Position numbers and translations under genes: made by a program
Assembly: GCF_039978735.1 (NCBI RefSeq)
Contig: NZ_JBDWAS010000035.1
Coordinates: 164,094 to 228,093 of the forward strand
Reading direction: 5' to 3'
Source of the DNA: Maricaulis sp039978735
Lineage (GTDB): Bacteria; Pseudomonadota; Alphaproteobacteria; Caulobacterales; Maricaulaceae
DNA length: 64,000 bases
Shown: positions 9,108-17,649 of the stretch, in pieces
How the letters are laid out: each line of letters opens with the position of its first letter
Position numbering within the stretch: the stretch's first letter is position 1
Notes under the pieces: generated by a model
Database searches by the model: none
What the model saw: the letters and a program-made list of their open reading frames with translations, nothing else
What the model was told of the DNA's origin: nothing

Positions 9108-9287
9108 TCAGACGCGCTCGACCTCGCGCTCGACCTCGGCGGCAGCAGCGAGCTGGGCCGGCGTACGTCCGGTCCAGAAGAGGAAGGTGTCGACCGGGCT
9201 GACCGGCGCGGACGCCGCGCGGCAGGGCTGGTCTTCGTGTTCAACCTTGTCGGCCAGCATGGCCAGTTTCAGCATTTCTTCCGACAT
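9108..9287 (-). CDS. small conserved-looking protein of 59 residues
   Basis: The ATG at 9287 has GGAGG 7 nt upstream. The product MSEEMLKLAMLADKVE... is acidic at the N-terminus and ends with a helix-forming FLFWTGRTPAQLAAAAEVE segment followed by EREVERV. Codon use is GC-rich in third positions, as in real genes here. I do not recognise a family and assign no function. It is convergent with ggt behind its terminator. Confidence 0.6.
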   Translation of the reverse strand: MSEEMLKLAMLADKVEHEDQPCRAASAPVSPVDTFLFWTGRTPAQLAAAAEVEREVERV

Positions 9288-9535
9288 ATACGCCTCCTGG
9301 CTTTATGAGCGGCCGGGTGGCCGCCGGGATCGGTACTCTGCTGCTGCGCCGGAAACCGGGGGACCGGCAGGGAAGGCCGGCGCATGCATAATAAATTCAC
9401 GGAGACGGAATTGGTTCCCTCCGCCGGAGCGGAAAGCGTTTTCGATGCGCAACACTGAGACAGAACCGCGCCAGTATCGCACGGCCCGGAGGGGGTGGGG
9501 ATAAGTTTGCCCCTGGCCGCGCGTCGTGACCGCCA

Positions 9536-10516
9536 CTACTCCATCGCCATGCCGGGTTCCCAGCCGCTGGCCTCGAGAAAGGCGTGGGCATCGGTGACGG
9601 CCAGCATGTCGCGGATCGCCTGGTCGCGGTCGGCGGCGTTGAGCCAGTAGGCCTTGGCCACCCGGTAGCCGGTCCAGTAGCCCAGATCCGCCAGTTCGCG
9701 GCTGCCGGTATTGTAGAGCCAGTCATCCAGCTCCGTCTTGTCGAGATCGGCGGCAAAGGCGGTCTCGATCTCGAGTTCACGGCCGGCGACGAGCGGCGGC
9801 AGATGGCTGTAGCCGACCTCGCCGGCAATGCGCTCGGTGACGAATTCGGCAATGCCTTCGGCCAGGGACATCTCCAGCACGGTCGGCGTTTCGCCGTACA
9901 GCGCCGCATCCTGCTGGGTGTGGACATATTCGTGCGCGATCACGGTGACGAAACGGTCTTCCAGATCGGCATTGAGGAAATCGGCGGCGCACAGCGCCTC
10001 CAGCCCGATCTGGATGCCGGTATCCGGATAACCGATCCCGACCGGGCGTCCGCGGCCGACGGCAATGGTGACGGACGGGAAATCCGCCTCCGGACGATAG
10101 GCGGCCAGCCGGTCCAGCGCGGCTTCGAGACGGGCCTCGACCTGTGGCAGGACGGCGGCGCAGGCCCGGGCGTTTTCGTAAAGCTCGGGCCGCTCGGCGA
10201 TGGCTGCGGCGATGCGTTCGCCGGTCACCCTGCGCCGGTCGGCCAGGACATGCAGCCCCGGCGTGCCGGTATCAAGATATTCGGTCTGCAAGGTTTCCGC
10301 CGAGGGCGATCCGTCCGCCGCATCGTAGAGCGCGTAGAAGCGGTCGACATCGCGCGTGTCGATCTCCGGCCCGTCCTGGGCGCGGGCCACCGCAGCGCCC
10401 AGCAGGATGACGGCCGCACCGGCCAGAACGGAGATGCGGGCGCGGCGCGGGGCAGAACAGGCGTTGAGGCACATGGCGGGCATTCCGGAGGCGGCTTTGA
10501 AGACGGTTTCGCGCAC
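9536..10516 (-). CDS. predicted secreted zinc metallopeptidase (DUF2268-like)
   Basis: This 326-residue protein has an N-terminal hydrophobic export segment (residues about 28-46, ISVLAGAAVILLGAAVARA) and a zincin motif HEYVH at about residue 193, followed about 25 residues later by EGIAEFVTE, giving the HExxH plus downstream Glu pattern of DUF2268-type proteases. The upstream strand VTIAVGRGRPVGIGY is also typical. The true start may be at an internal Met (residue 12 or 15), because the first 25 residues are longer than a normal n-region. Substrate unknown. It is one of several secreted envelope genes on this strand. Confidence 0.7.
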   Translation of the reverse strand: MRETVFKAASGMPAMCLNACSAPRRARISVLAGAAVILLGAAVARAQDGPEIDTRDVDRFYALYDAADGSPSAETLQTEYLDTGTPGLHVLADRRRVTGERIAAAIAERPELYENARACAAVLPQVEARLEAALDRLAAYRPEADFPSVTIAVGRGRPVGIGYPDTGIQIGLEALCAADFLNADLEDRFVTVIAHEYVHTQQDAALYGETPTVLEMSLAEGIAEFVTERIAGEVGYSHLPPLVAGRELEIETAFAADLDKTELDDWLYNTGSRELADLGYWTGYRVAKAYWLNAADRDQAIRDMLAVTDAHAFLEASGWEPGMAME

Positions 10517-10586
10517 AGGCTAGGCCGTCCGCCAGGACCGCTAAAGGGGAAAGCCCGTGCGTGAGTCCCGGATGGGCGCGGCCGGA

Positions 10587-11645
10587 TCAGTCGAACGCGT
10601 AGAGCAGCGAGATGTCGAGGCGGACATCGGTGGGTTCGAAACCGGGGCGGTCCTCGAACTCGTGCTCGATGCGCAGACCGGTCTGCACCGCCCAGTCGCC
10701 GAACAGGCGGTTGGTCAGCGTGAAGCGCTGGTCGATGCGCGAACCGCCACCGGCATAGGCGGTGGTCTCGGAGGCAAAGCGCGAGGTTTCCGACAGGTCG
10801 TAGGAGAAGCTGGAACCGGCCTCGGCGACCCAGTCGGTCGTCGTCACACCGGTCGCAGCTGCTTCGCGGAAGCGCTGACCGGCACCGGCGCGCAGCTTCC
10901 AGTCCATGCGCTGGCGCTCCAGCACGTGCCAGATACCGCCCGCGGTCAGGAAGGCCGACTGGGAGTAGAGGCCGATCTCGTCGCGGTCATAGGACCCGCC
11001 GGCATAATAGCCGGTGCCGTTGTCCAGCTCGCGCTCGACCCGCAGCTCGGCCAGCCAGTTGTCGCGCGTGGTGCGGCCGTCATGTTCGGCGATGAAGTAT
11101 TCGAACTGGCTGTCGATACGCCAGCCATCCTCCAGCTCGCGGTCCAGTTCGACGGCGAAGGTGAGATCGGTGAGTTCCGAATTGCCCCGCTCCATCTGGA
11201 TGCCGGCCCGGATATGGCCGGCCCAGCTGTCATCGCGCAGGGCGCGCAGCGGCGCGGCGAGCCAGCCGCCGGAACCCTCGGGCGCTTCGGCCAGATCGAC
11301 CGGGGCTTCGCCCAGATCGCGATGTTCGGAATGCGGCGCCTGCGGCGCAGGCGCCGGCGCGGCCGGTTCCGGATCGGGCAGCGGCCAGTCGGCCACGACA
11401 CCGGCCCGGCCGGGCAGATGCGCCAGGATGGCGGCATGCACTTCGGCGCGACCGCCATCGACCAGCACGGACACCATGTCGGCGGTTTCCAGGAAGCGGT
11501 CGTCGGACAGATCGCGGCTGTCGGCCTCCTGCAGCAGGGCCAGATAGGTCTGCGGCAGCTCGGCCAGGGCGGCGGGCGTCAGGCCCGACAGCAGGACAAC
11601 AGCGGCTACGGCCCGGACACAGGGCTCAAAACGGCGCGACGGCAT
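10587..11645 (-). CDS. DUF481 outer-membrane protein
   Basis: This 352-residue protein has a signal peptide (AVAAVVLLSGLTPAALA), an N-terminal helical region, a Pro/Ala-rich linker near residue 95, and a C-terminal beta-barrel with GHIRAGIQMERGNSELTDL and RDNWLAELRVERELDNG, typical of DUF481 (YdiY-like, salt-induced outer-membrane proteins). It ends in the outer-membrane-type terminus LLYAFD. The function of DUF481 proteins is poorly known; some are linked to osmotic stress. Confidence 0.75.
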   Translation of the reverse strand: MPSRRFEPCVRAVAAVVLLSGLTPAALAELPQTYLALLQEADSRDLSDDRFLETADMVSVLVDGGRAEVHAAILAHLPGRAGVVADWPLPDPEPAAPAPAPQAPHSEHRDLGEAPVDLAEAPEGSGGWLAAPLRALRDDSWAGHIRAGIQMERGNSELTDLTFAVELDRELEDGWRIDSQFEYFIAEHDGRTTRDNWLAELRVERELDNGTGYYAGGSYDRDEIGLYSQSAFLTAGGIWHVLERQRMDWKLRAGAGQRFREAAATGVTTTDWVAEAGSSFSYDLSETSRFASETTAYAGGGSRIDQRFTLTNRLFGDWAVQTGLRIEHEFEDRPGFEPTDVRLDISLLYAFD

Positions 11646-11724
11646 GACGTCCCCTCAAAACGGTGCTTCACCGCCTTGCTGGGCGAACAGGCTTAATATT
11701 TCGTTGGTTACGTCGTCAGACCGG

Positions 11725-12144
11725 TCAGTTCACCGAGGTGAGCGCGCCTTCCTGCACGGCCTCGAGCAGATCCTCGTTCAGCCAGCAGGTGCCGTCCGGC
11801 GTCCCGTCCAGCGTGCCGTTATAGCCATAGTCCGGCCAGGCGTCGCAATGCCGGGTATCGCCCGCATCCCAGGTGACGGTGAGCGCGCCGTCGGCATCCA
11901 GGCTCCACTGGCCCGCCGGGCCTTCGGGCAGCTCGCTGAAGGGCCGGCCATCATGCGGCTGGGTGAGGACACGAATGGTCAGTTCGCCGCCGGGCTGGAA
12001 TTTGTAGAACCAGTATTCGTCGACCGACGCGCTGCGAAAATCGATCGTCACTTCCACGCCCTCCGGCGGCGTCTGCGCCAGCGCCGTCCCCGCCAGCGCG
12101 GATGTCAGGCCAAGGGCCGCCAGGCCGATAAGTACTGTTTTCAT
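11725..12144 (-). CDS. small secreted protein with CDAWP/CW tail, copy 1
   Basis: This 139-residue protein has a signal peptide (MKTVLIGLAALGLTSALAGTALA). The mature part starts QTPPEG and ends with a block containing HCDAWPDYGY, then after a short Gly/Asp-rich loop GTCWLNE. Two other genes nearby (12390 and 13988) carry the same Cys-x(2)-Trp-Pro ... Cys-Trp pattern, so the two Cys probably form a disulphide in the periplasm. GGGGAGG precedes the ATG at 12144, which I prefer to an ATG 12 codons upstream. Function unknown. Confidence 0.7.
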   Translation of the reverse strand: MKTVLIGLAALGLTSALAGTALAQTPPEGVEVTIDFRSASVDEYWFYKFQPGGELTIRVLTQPHDGRPFSELPEGPAGQWSLDADGALTVTWDAGDTRHCDAWPDYGYNGTLDGTPDGTCWLNEDLLEAVQEGALTSVN

Positions 12145-12239
12145 GAACGCCTCCCCGGTGTGCAGCCAGGAGATGAGCACGCGCGGGATTAACGGAGGGT
12201 GAGCGCCCTCTTTTCCCCCGCCGGGGAGAGGAAGTCATC

Positions 12240-12982
12240 CATTTTTCCCGGCCGGATGGCCCGCGAAAGCGGGCTGGAGAGCCGGGACCGACCGCGCATG
12301 CCTTCAAGCGATGTGCCTCCCGTCGGTCCCGGATCACGCTGACGCGTGTCCGGGAAAAACGGAGAGTTTTGGGGAGGGGAGAAGCCCCCCTACTCCGTTC
12401 GCGTCACCGTCACGCGCAGAGTGCCGCCGCCCAGTTCGGGGTCGAGCCAGCAGGCGCCGTCGCGGCGTTCGCCGATTTCGAAATGCGGCCAGCCCTCGGC
12501 GCAGCCGGCATTCTCGAACCGCGGGGCGCCGGTGATCCGGAAGCTGGCACCGCCCGGCTCGCCGATCAGGGTCCAGCTGATCATGCTGGGATAGCCGTTG
12601 CATTCCAGGCTGCCGATCCCCATCCGGTGCGCCGCATCGCGTGCCTCGACTGTGTCGTCGAAACGCAGCGTGCAATGCTCCGTGGCCACGGCAATGTCGA
12701 ATTCCTGCCCGGCGGGCGTGTCCGAAGTGTCCCGGGCCATAACCGGCGTGCCCGCCAGCAACGCCGTGATCGCGATGAGTGCTGTGCGCATGATGCCTCC
12801 CCCCTGTTGCAGCAAAGACAAGCACGGGCCGGATTAATGGAGGGTGAGCGCCCCCTTCTCCCCGGCCGGGGAGAGGGAGTCTTCCATTTTTCCCGGCCGG
12901 AGAGCCGGGACCGACCGCGCATGCCTTCAAGCGATGAGTCTCCCGTCGGTCCCGGATCACGCTGACGCGTGTCCGGGAAAAA
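12240..12982. repeat. two copies of an intergenic palindromic repeat flanking the 12390 gene
   Basis: Copy 1 (12240-12360) and copy 2 (12889-12982) share TTTTCCCGGCCGG, GAGCCGGGACCGACCGCGC and GATCACGCTGACGCGTGTCC, and both end in GGGAAAAA; each can fold into one long imperfect hairpin. Each is preceded by a short palindrome of the CTCCCC-GGCCGGGGAG type (12215-12230 and 12858-12874). A third, divergent copy lies at 63757-63895. The stretches contain no gene. Confidence 0.8.
12390..12791 (-). CDS. small secreted protein with CAEGWP/CW tail, copy 2
   Basis: This 133-residue protein has a signal peptide (MRTALIAITALLAGTPVMA). The mature part starts RDTSDTPAGQEFD, has an internal HCTLRFDD and ends with GCAEGWPHFEIGE and GACWLDPE, then TLRVTVTRTE. 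The PAGQ start and the Cys-x(2)-Trp-Pro...Cys-Trp block match the third member at 13988, and the block matches the first at 11725. The start at 12791 has GGGGGGAGG upstream. Repeats flank the gene on both sides. Function unknown. Confidence 0.7.
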   Translation of the reverse strand: MRTALIAITALLAGTPVMARDTSDTPAGQEFDIAVATEHCTLRFDDTVEARDAAHRMGIGSLECNGYPSMISWTLIGEPGGASFRITGAPRFENAGCAEGWPHFEIGERRDGACWLDPELGGGTLRVTVTRTE

Positions 12983-13087
12983 TGGGAGAAAATTTCAGAT
13001 GCACACCGCCACATTCTGGCGTATGTCCCCGCGCGCCGCGGGCCGGGGCGGGAGGCCGTCTTCGCGCGGTGGATTTTTGACACACCG

Positions 13088-13417
13088 ATGTCGGACACGG
13101 CGTTTGACTGCGTCGCCTGCGGAGCCTGCTGTTTCAGCCGCAATCCGCGCTATCTCGTCCTGCTCCCGGAAGACCGCGAGCGCGACCTTCCCAAGGACAG
13201 CCTCATTGTTGACGGCGAGCGAAGCTTCGTCGACTTCTCCTGCGGCCATTGCGTCCACCTGCAACTCGACCTGACCGCCGGCCAGGCGATCTGTGCCGTC
13301 TATGACAACCGCCCCGAAGCCTGCCGCGCCTTCCGCGCGGGCAGTTTCGAGTGCGGCAAGGCGATCCGCGCCAACGGCATCATGGGCGAAAAGGTGCGCG
13401 AGATGCGGGTGGCTTGA
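13088..13417 (+). CDS. YkgJ-type cysteine cluster protein
   Basis: This 109-residue protein starts with FDCVACGACCFS and later has CGHCVHL, CAVYDNRPEACRAF and FECGKA. These match the CxxCxxCC zinc/iron-cluster pattern of the YkgJ family (UPF0153). Such proteins are thought to bind a metal, but their role is not established. The start codon is in a weak context; no strong ribosome site is visible. Confidence 0.85.
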   Translation: MSDTAFDCVACGACCFSRNPRYLVLLPEDRERDLPKDSLIVDGERSFVDFSCGHCVHLQLDLTAGQAICAVYDNRPEACRAFRAGSFECGKAIRANGIMGEKVREMRVA

Positions 13418-13570
13418 GGGCGCCTCACCTTTGATCCCTCTCCCCGGCCGGGGAGAGGAGAGCCTGCCATGACCCCCTTGCCGCCCGTGCGCCGTATCCA
13501 GAGCCGGCAATAGGGCGTATGACCGGGGCGTGCGCGTCCGCCGGATGCGCCTCGTGCGAAGGAGCACACC

Positions 13571-13693
13571 ATGGCCAAAGGCCAGAAACGATCCAACAAG
13601 GAACACAAGAAACCCAAGGCCGAGAAAAAGCCCGCCCCCGCCCCGGCCCCTGCCGGGAGCGTCGCCGGCGTGGTCGACCGCCTGCGCAAATAG
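13571..13693 (+). CDS. small basic Lys/Pro/Ala-rich protein
   Basis: This is a 40-residue gene starting MAKGQKRSNKEHKKPKAEKKP and ending SVAGVVDRLRK, with a GGAG 7 nt before the ATG. Small proteins that start MAKGQKRSNKE are, to my memory, widespread in alphaproteobacteria; no function is known. The high charge suggests nucleic acid or ribosome contact, which is inference. Confidence 0.65.
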   Translation: MAKGQKRSNKEHKKPKAEKKPAPAPAPAGSVAGVVDRLRK

Positions 13694-13862
13694 CGCCAGC
13701 CCGGCCGGGCGGCGGGGACGCGCCACGCCGCGCGCATGAGGTTCAGGGGAAGATGGGGATACGCATCGCAGATGATGTGTGTCCCCGTTTTCCACCGGAT
13801 GAATGCCCCGCGCAGGCCATACTGCCGGGATGACACGCTGTGGCGTTCAAACGAAAAAGCGC

Positions 13863-13968
13863 CACTTCCCCCGGACTTGTTCCGGGGCCCGCCGCCCTCA
13901 CCCGTCCGGGCACCAGATCGCGAAACCGCGCCCCTCACCAGACCCCGGAACGGGTCCGGGGGAAGTGG
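13863..13968. repeat. long palindromic intergenic repeat (REP-like family A)
   Basis: The arms CACTTCCCCCGGAC and GTCCGGGGGAAGTG at the ends, each with an internal GTTCCGGGG/CCCCGGAAC, make a long hairpin with a loop containing CGAAACCGCG. Other full copies lie at 15562-15656, 15883-15986 and 63651-63730; half copies are at 14578-14606 and 14828-14858. Confidence 0.85.
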
Positions 13969-13987
13969 TTGAGCGGTGGATCGTCTC

Positions 13988-14461
13988 TTACTGCCGCCGC
14001 TCGACGGCGGTGACATCGGGATTGGTGATCCAGCACAGGGATTGCGGATCGGCGCTCTCGCCCACGGCGATCTGCGGCCATGCCTCGCACAGGGCCTGGT
14101 CGGACCCCGCGGCCAGCAATTGCAGATGATAGGCGGGGTCGGTCCCGAACGGCGGCGCATCGGACAGGCCGTCCACGCCATTGCCCGCGATCTCGACGAA
14201 GCCGCTGGCATACCAGCGCCCGCTTCCGCCCGGCTCGCCATAGCCGTCAAACCCGTCCAGCCCGCGCGGGGCCTCGGAGGAGATCTCGGAACCGGCATGG
14301 AATGTATAGACCACGGTCATCCCGCTGACCGGCGGACTGTCTCCGAACGTCACGGCATAGACCTGCCCGGCCGGCGTGTCGTCCTCCCGGGCGAACCCGG
14401 CCGCCGGCATGGCCAGCGCCGCCGCGAGTGCGGCGAGTGTCAGGGTCGAAAACGAGTGCAT
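13988..14461 (-). CDS. small secreted protein with CEAWP/CW tail, copy 3
   Basis: This 157-residue protein has a signal peptide (TLAALAAALAMPAAGFA). The mature part starts REDDTPAGQVYAVTFG, continues with a predicted beta-rich middle and ends with QALCEAWPQIAVGE, QSLCWITNPD and VERRQ. It shares the DTPAGQ start with copy 2 and the Cys-x(2)-Trp-Pro...Cys-Trp block with copies 1 and 2. The start at 14461 directly precedes the signal peptide. Function unknown. Confidence 0.7.
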   Translation of the reverse strand: MHSFSTLTLAALAAALAMPAAGFAREDDTPAGQVYAVTFGDSPPVSGMTVVYTFHAGSEISSEAPRGLDGFDGYGEPGGSGRWYASGFVEIAGNGVDGLSDAPPFGTDPAYHLQLLAAGSDQALCEAWPQIAVGESADPQSLCWITNPDVTAVERRQ

Positions 14462-14631
14462 GCTGTCCCCCTGTGTGCAAGCTGGCGCCAGTCTGCCCGG
14501 CCCGGAATGAAGACGGTATGAATGGGGGGCTGGCGCTTCTCCCCGGCTGGGGAGAGGAGTGCCTGCCGCAAGCAAAAGCGCCACTTCCCCCGGACCTGAG
14601 TTCGGGGAGAATGTGCTGGAGATTGCAGAGC

Positions 14632-14803
14632 GATTGTCATCCCGGATGAATGCCCCGCGACGGCGGGGCGCAAGTCCGGGACCCATACGCGCGGTGTTTA
14701 TCCAGCTGTCGCGGACATCGAGCCTGCTCCCGGCTGACATCGGCGCGTATGGGTCCCGGCCCTCCGGCCTGCCTGCGCAGGCCATACGGCCGGGATGACA
14801 CGC
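14632..14803. repeat. intergenic palindromic repeat, family B
   Basis: This 170-nt element starts GATTGTCATCCCGGATGAATGCCCCGC and ends GGCCGGGATGACACG, with GGGTCCCGG and its complement inside. A second copy in the opposite arrangement is at 28739-28912, and a fragment lies at 13797-13835. No gene. The rest of the 14464-14868 gap holds half copies of family A and a CTCCCCGGC-type palindrome. Confidence 0.75.
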
Positions 14804-14868
14804 GGTTGTGTTCAAGGGAAAAAAGCGCCACTTCCCCCGGACCTGTTCCGGGGCCTGCCAACGGAGGG

Positions 14869-15534
14869 TCAGGAAGGCCCCTCCAGGAGCGTGCTGTCGG
14901 GCCGCAGGCGCACGGCGTCGGCCCAGGCGGCGAGGTCGGCATTGCTCATCCCGTGATCGCGCAGGAAGTGACCGAATGTCCTCGCCCAGTCGAGACCGCT
15001 GAAACCGCTGGAGGGATGGCTTGCCCAGAAGACGGGGCGCCCGGCGATCCGGCCGGCCCAGTAGGGATCGCCGCGGCGTCCGTCCGCCACGAAATGCCCG
15101 GGCTGTTCGAACCCGTCCCACACCTGATCGCCCAGCAGGACGATATGCGTGGGATCGACCGCCTCGAACACCGCGACCAGCGCCGCCGAGTCGGCGGCCA
15201 GGTCGGCAGGATCGGCCGCCATGCGCGCCGCATCGAGATAGGTCTGCAGCAGGTTGGCAAAACCGATCCGCGCATAGAAGGCGCCGCGATCCACATAGGC
15301 GTGGTGCAGACCGGTCGCCATCTGGATCAGCCCGGAATAGAAGCGCAGTCCGACGGTCTCGCCGATGTGCAGCTCGATAGCCGCCCGCGTCAGGCCGGGC
15401 CCGACCGGCTGACCGCCAAACCCTTCCTCATAATGACTGTGCCCGACGAAGATCGGCCGGAAGCGCGACGTCCGGAATTCAGCCCCGATCCAGGGCTCGG
15501 CATTGAGGCCGTCGATTTGCTGGACGAGGTTCAT
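14869..15534 (-). CDS. hypothetical protein of 221 residues
   Basis: The product starts MNLVQQIDGLNAEPWIGAEF and contains FRPIFVGHSHYEEGFGGQP near residue 30, DPTHIVLLGDQVWDGF near 130 and GRPVFWASHPSSGFSG near 175. The VLLGDQVWD and FWASHPSS strands suggest an alpha/beta (uracil-DNA glycosylase-like or Rossmann-like) fold, but I cannot confirm this. No signal peptide. It is flanked on both sides by dense intergenic repeats, so it may have been moved with them. Confidence 0.6.
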   Translation of the reverse strand: MNLVQQIDGLNAEPWIGAEFRTSRFRPIFVGHSHYEEGFGGQPVGPGLTRAAIELHIGETVGLRFYSGLIQMATGLHHAYVDRGAFYARIGFANLLQTYLDAARMAADPADLAADSAALVAVFEAVDPTHIVLLGDQVWDGFEQPGHFVADGRRGDPYWAGRIAGRPVFWASHPSSGFSGLDWARTFGHFLRDHGMSNADLAAWADAVRLRPDSTLLEGPS

Positions 15535-15561
15535 TGTGTCTCGCTTTGCTGCACGACGCCT

Positions 15562-16053
15562 CACTTCCCCCGGACCCGTTCCGGGGCCTGCCGCCCCTGG
15601 CAATAACGCACGAAACCGCACCCCTCACCAGACCCCGGAACGGGTCCGGGGAAAGCGGGTGCGTGTGTGAGGAAGAGCGCGCCCGGCGCAGGGGCGGGGT
15701 TGAAACCCTTGCCAGCAGGGGGCCCCTCTTCTCCCCGACCGGGGAGAAGGTGCCGCGAAGCGGCGGATGAGGGGCGCGCGCCAGCGCCGCAAAGAGTCTT
15801 GAGTGGCCGCTCCCGCGGCCGCCCCTCACCCTGCCCTCTCCCCGGTCGGGGAGAGGGGGGTGCCTGCCGCAAGCAAGAGCGCCACTTCCCCCGGACCCGT
15901 TCCGGGGCCTGCCGCCCTCACCCGTCCAGACACCAAATCGCGAAACCGCGACGCTCACGAGGCCCCGGAACGGGTCCGGGGAAAGCGGGTGAGTGTGTGA
16001 GGAAGAGCGGGCCCGGCGCGCAGTCAGCCATAAATCCCTTGCCAGCAGGGGGC
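15562..16053. repeat. tandem duplication of a 160-bp repeat block
   Basis: Two blocks (15562-15724 and 15883-16053) align along their length: family A palindrome, then GTGTGAGGAAGAGCG, then CCCTTGCCAGCAGGGGGCC. Between them are CTCCCC-GGTCGGGGAG-type palindromes. The second block ends exactly where the 27-bp inverted repeat at 16052 starts. The 15535-16051 gap has no gene. Confidence 0.75.
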
Positions 16054-16186
16054 CGTATTGAATTCCCGCGGTCAAGGGCGGCCCTTTGGTCGCTCGGCTT
16101 GATCTGAAAAGTGGTGCCCACTTTTCAGGCCTCGCTGGGCCGCCGCTTCGCGGTTCTCACCCTTGATCGCGGGAATTCAATACGGC
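16052..16186. repeat. 27-bp inverted repeat enclosing a perfect hairpin, downstream border of the RT module
   Basis: Left arm 16052-16078 and right arm 16160-16186 are complementary over 27 bp with one mismatch (both carry TATTGAATTCCCGCG or its complement). The 81 nt between them hold an 11-bp perfect stem CTGAAAAGTGG/CCACTTTTCAG with a TGC loop (16104-16128). It lies 38 nt beyond the stop codon of the reverse transcriptase gene and could be a transcription end or a mobile-element border. Confidence 0.75.
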
Positions 16187-16224
16187 TGGGTCTCGGCATG
16201 AGGTTTGTGGGGAGGTGTGAAGGA

Positions 16225-17646
16225 CTATATTCTCGTAGTTGGAATGCCAGCTTTGCTCATTGCATATTGAAGTCGTTCCCGACCGACTTTCTTGAAGTTT
16301 CTTAACTGCCCGTCCATCGGCTTTGAAATGTCGCCAAATACTTTTCGGGCTCGCCTAACGTACGTCCAGAACGTCCAACGCCGGTAATCATCAGCCAAAT
16401 CGAACCCCTCTACTCGAGAGTATTTCTTAAAAAATTCATCGGGATCAATTTTTTTCGCGATGTCGCTAGAGTTCAAGTCGCGATATCTTGCTACTGTCGA
16501 ATTGACATAAGCTCTGGCACCCACCGCGATCTTCCGAAAGAAGTTTGAAACCGTTTTGTCTCTCAAAAACACACTTCTTCCGTCAAAACGGAAACCCAGG
16601 TATTCCAACCCATTTTTTCCAACACCGCTCACCCATCTGAAACATTCATTACTATCTACATTAAAATCAACAATCGATATTTTAGAGTCTTTTATTTTAA
16701 GATCATCGCCACATTTTGAAAGCTCATATCTCAATTTATAGAGAACTCTCGATCCAATTTCTTTTTCTGGCAAGATTATAATTATATCGTCAGAATATCG
16801 CCTATAAAAACCACCCTTTCCATTTACATAATCAGACAGTATGATATCAAAATGTAGCAGATTAATGTTAGCCAAAACATCAGATATTGGCGCCCCCTGA
16901 GGTATTCCAGCCGGCCCTTTATTTACATAGTGAATTTTTTTACCAGACGATTTTCTATCATTTAGTATTTCTCGAAGTTTTTTTGGAGAGCAAAGCTGCA
17001 AGGGTATGTCGTTCCAGTGCCGCAAGTACCCCACCCCAACACCACCTCCCACAGCCTTTGGCCCTATAAAACCAAGCTCCTTGTAGAGCTCCTCTCTATC
17101 AACGTATGAGTATCGCGTTATCGCCTTGTACACCGCATAGTGATCCTCCGGCATTCGCTCAAAGCCCATCAATTCACACCAAATTTTGTATAGGTTCTTA
17201 TGCGAAATTGAAGGAAAATAGCTAGAAATATCTACGACATATGCCCTGCATTTTTTTTGCTTAGAGATGAAGTCGAAAGCATCCCTCGCGAAATCTATAT
17301 TGCACTTCCCACCGCCACTTTCTGTAGCAATTCTTCTATAAGCGATCGGGCAATCTTGTATGCCCTCTATTAGAAGTCGCGCCTCATACTTTTCAGCAAG
17401 AATTCCTCGATAGTGTTCGAAAATCGCTGCGTCGCGCCGAGAAGCATAGGCAATTGGGCGTAGCTTCTTTGACGGCTTCACGCCGCCACCAGGACGCCTG
17501 AAAGGCTGATAGCGCTTCTCATAAGACAGAAATGGAAAGAAGGCGTTTGACGCAACACGCTGCGGGGAAGCAACAATCTCTTCCACCTCTAAGTTGCTTA
17601 GAAGCGCGTCAAAATGCGGGTACTTTTTAATAGGTTTTAGAGTCAA
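16225..17646 (-). CDS. single-gene antiviral-type reverse transcriptase (Drt2/UG2-like)
   Basis: This 473-residue protein is an RNA-directed DNA polymerase. The active-site motif is YSDDIIII (near residue 290, YxDD of domain 5), with GIPQGAPISDVLANI (domain 4) about 40 residues before it, VVDISSYFPSISH (domain 3) near 143 and LEYLGFRFDG (domain 6/7) near 350. The N-terminal blocks HFDALL, FFPFLSY, PIAYASRRDAAIFEHY and GKCNIDFARDAF, and DHYAVYKAITRYSYVD, match the pattern I know from Drt2-type (UG2) defence reverse transcriptases, which act alone with an upstream ncRNA. Retron and group II intron types fit less well: there is no maturase domain. The start is TTG at 17646, unusual here, right after a strong hairpin. 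GC is far below the neighbours and codons are AT-rich, so the gene was acquired. Confidence 0.8.
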   Translation of the reverse strand: MTLKPIKKYPHFDALLSNLEVEEIVASPQRVASNAFFPFLSYEKRYQPFRRPGGGVKPSKKLRPIAYASRRDAAIFEHYRGILAEKYEARLLIEGIQDCPIAYRRIATESGGGKCNIDFARDAFDFISKQKKCRAYVVDISSYFPSISHKNLYKIWCELMGFERMPEDHYAVYKAITRYSYVDREELYKELGFIGPKAVGGGVGVGYLRHWNDIPLQLCSPKKLREILNDRKSSGKKIHYVNKGPAGIPQGAPISDVLANINLLHFDIILSDYVNGKGGFYRRYSDDIIIILPEKEIGSRVLYKLRYELSKCGDDLKIKDSKISIVDFNVDSNECFRWVSGVGKNGLEYLGFRFDGRSVFLRDKTVSNFFRKIAVGARAYVNSTVARYRDLNSSDIAKKIDPDEFFKKYSRVEGFDLADDYRRWTFWTYVRRARKVFGDISKPMDGQLRNFKKVGRERLQYAMSKAGIPTTRI

Positions 17647-17649
17647 AGG

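Noticed and set aside
9108..9287. A frameshift in the small gene after ggt
   Set aside because: A re-read of the bases shows an intact 59-codon frame with a good ribosome site.
16225..17646. Group II intron or retron origin of the reverse transcriptase
   Set aside because: No maturase or endonuclease domain, no intron domain V/VI structure, and the residues around YSDD and the N-terminal blocks fit the UG/Abi-type better.
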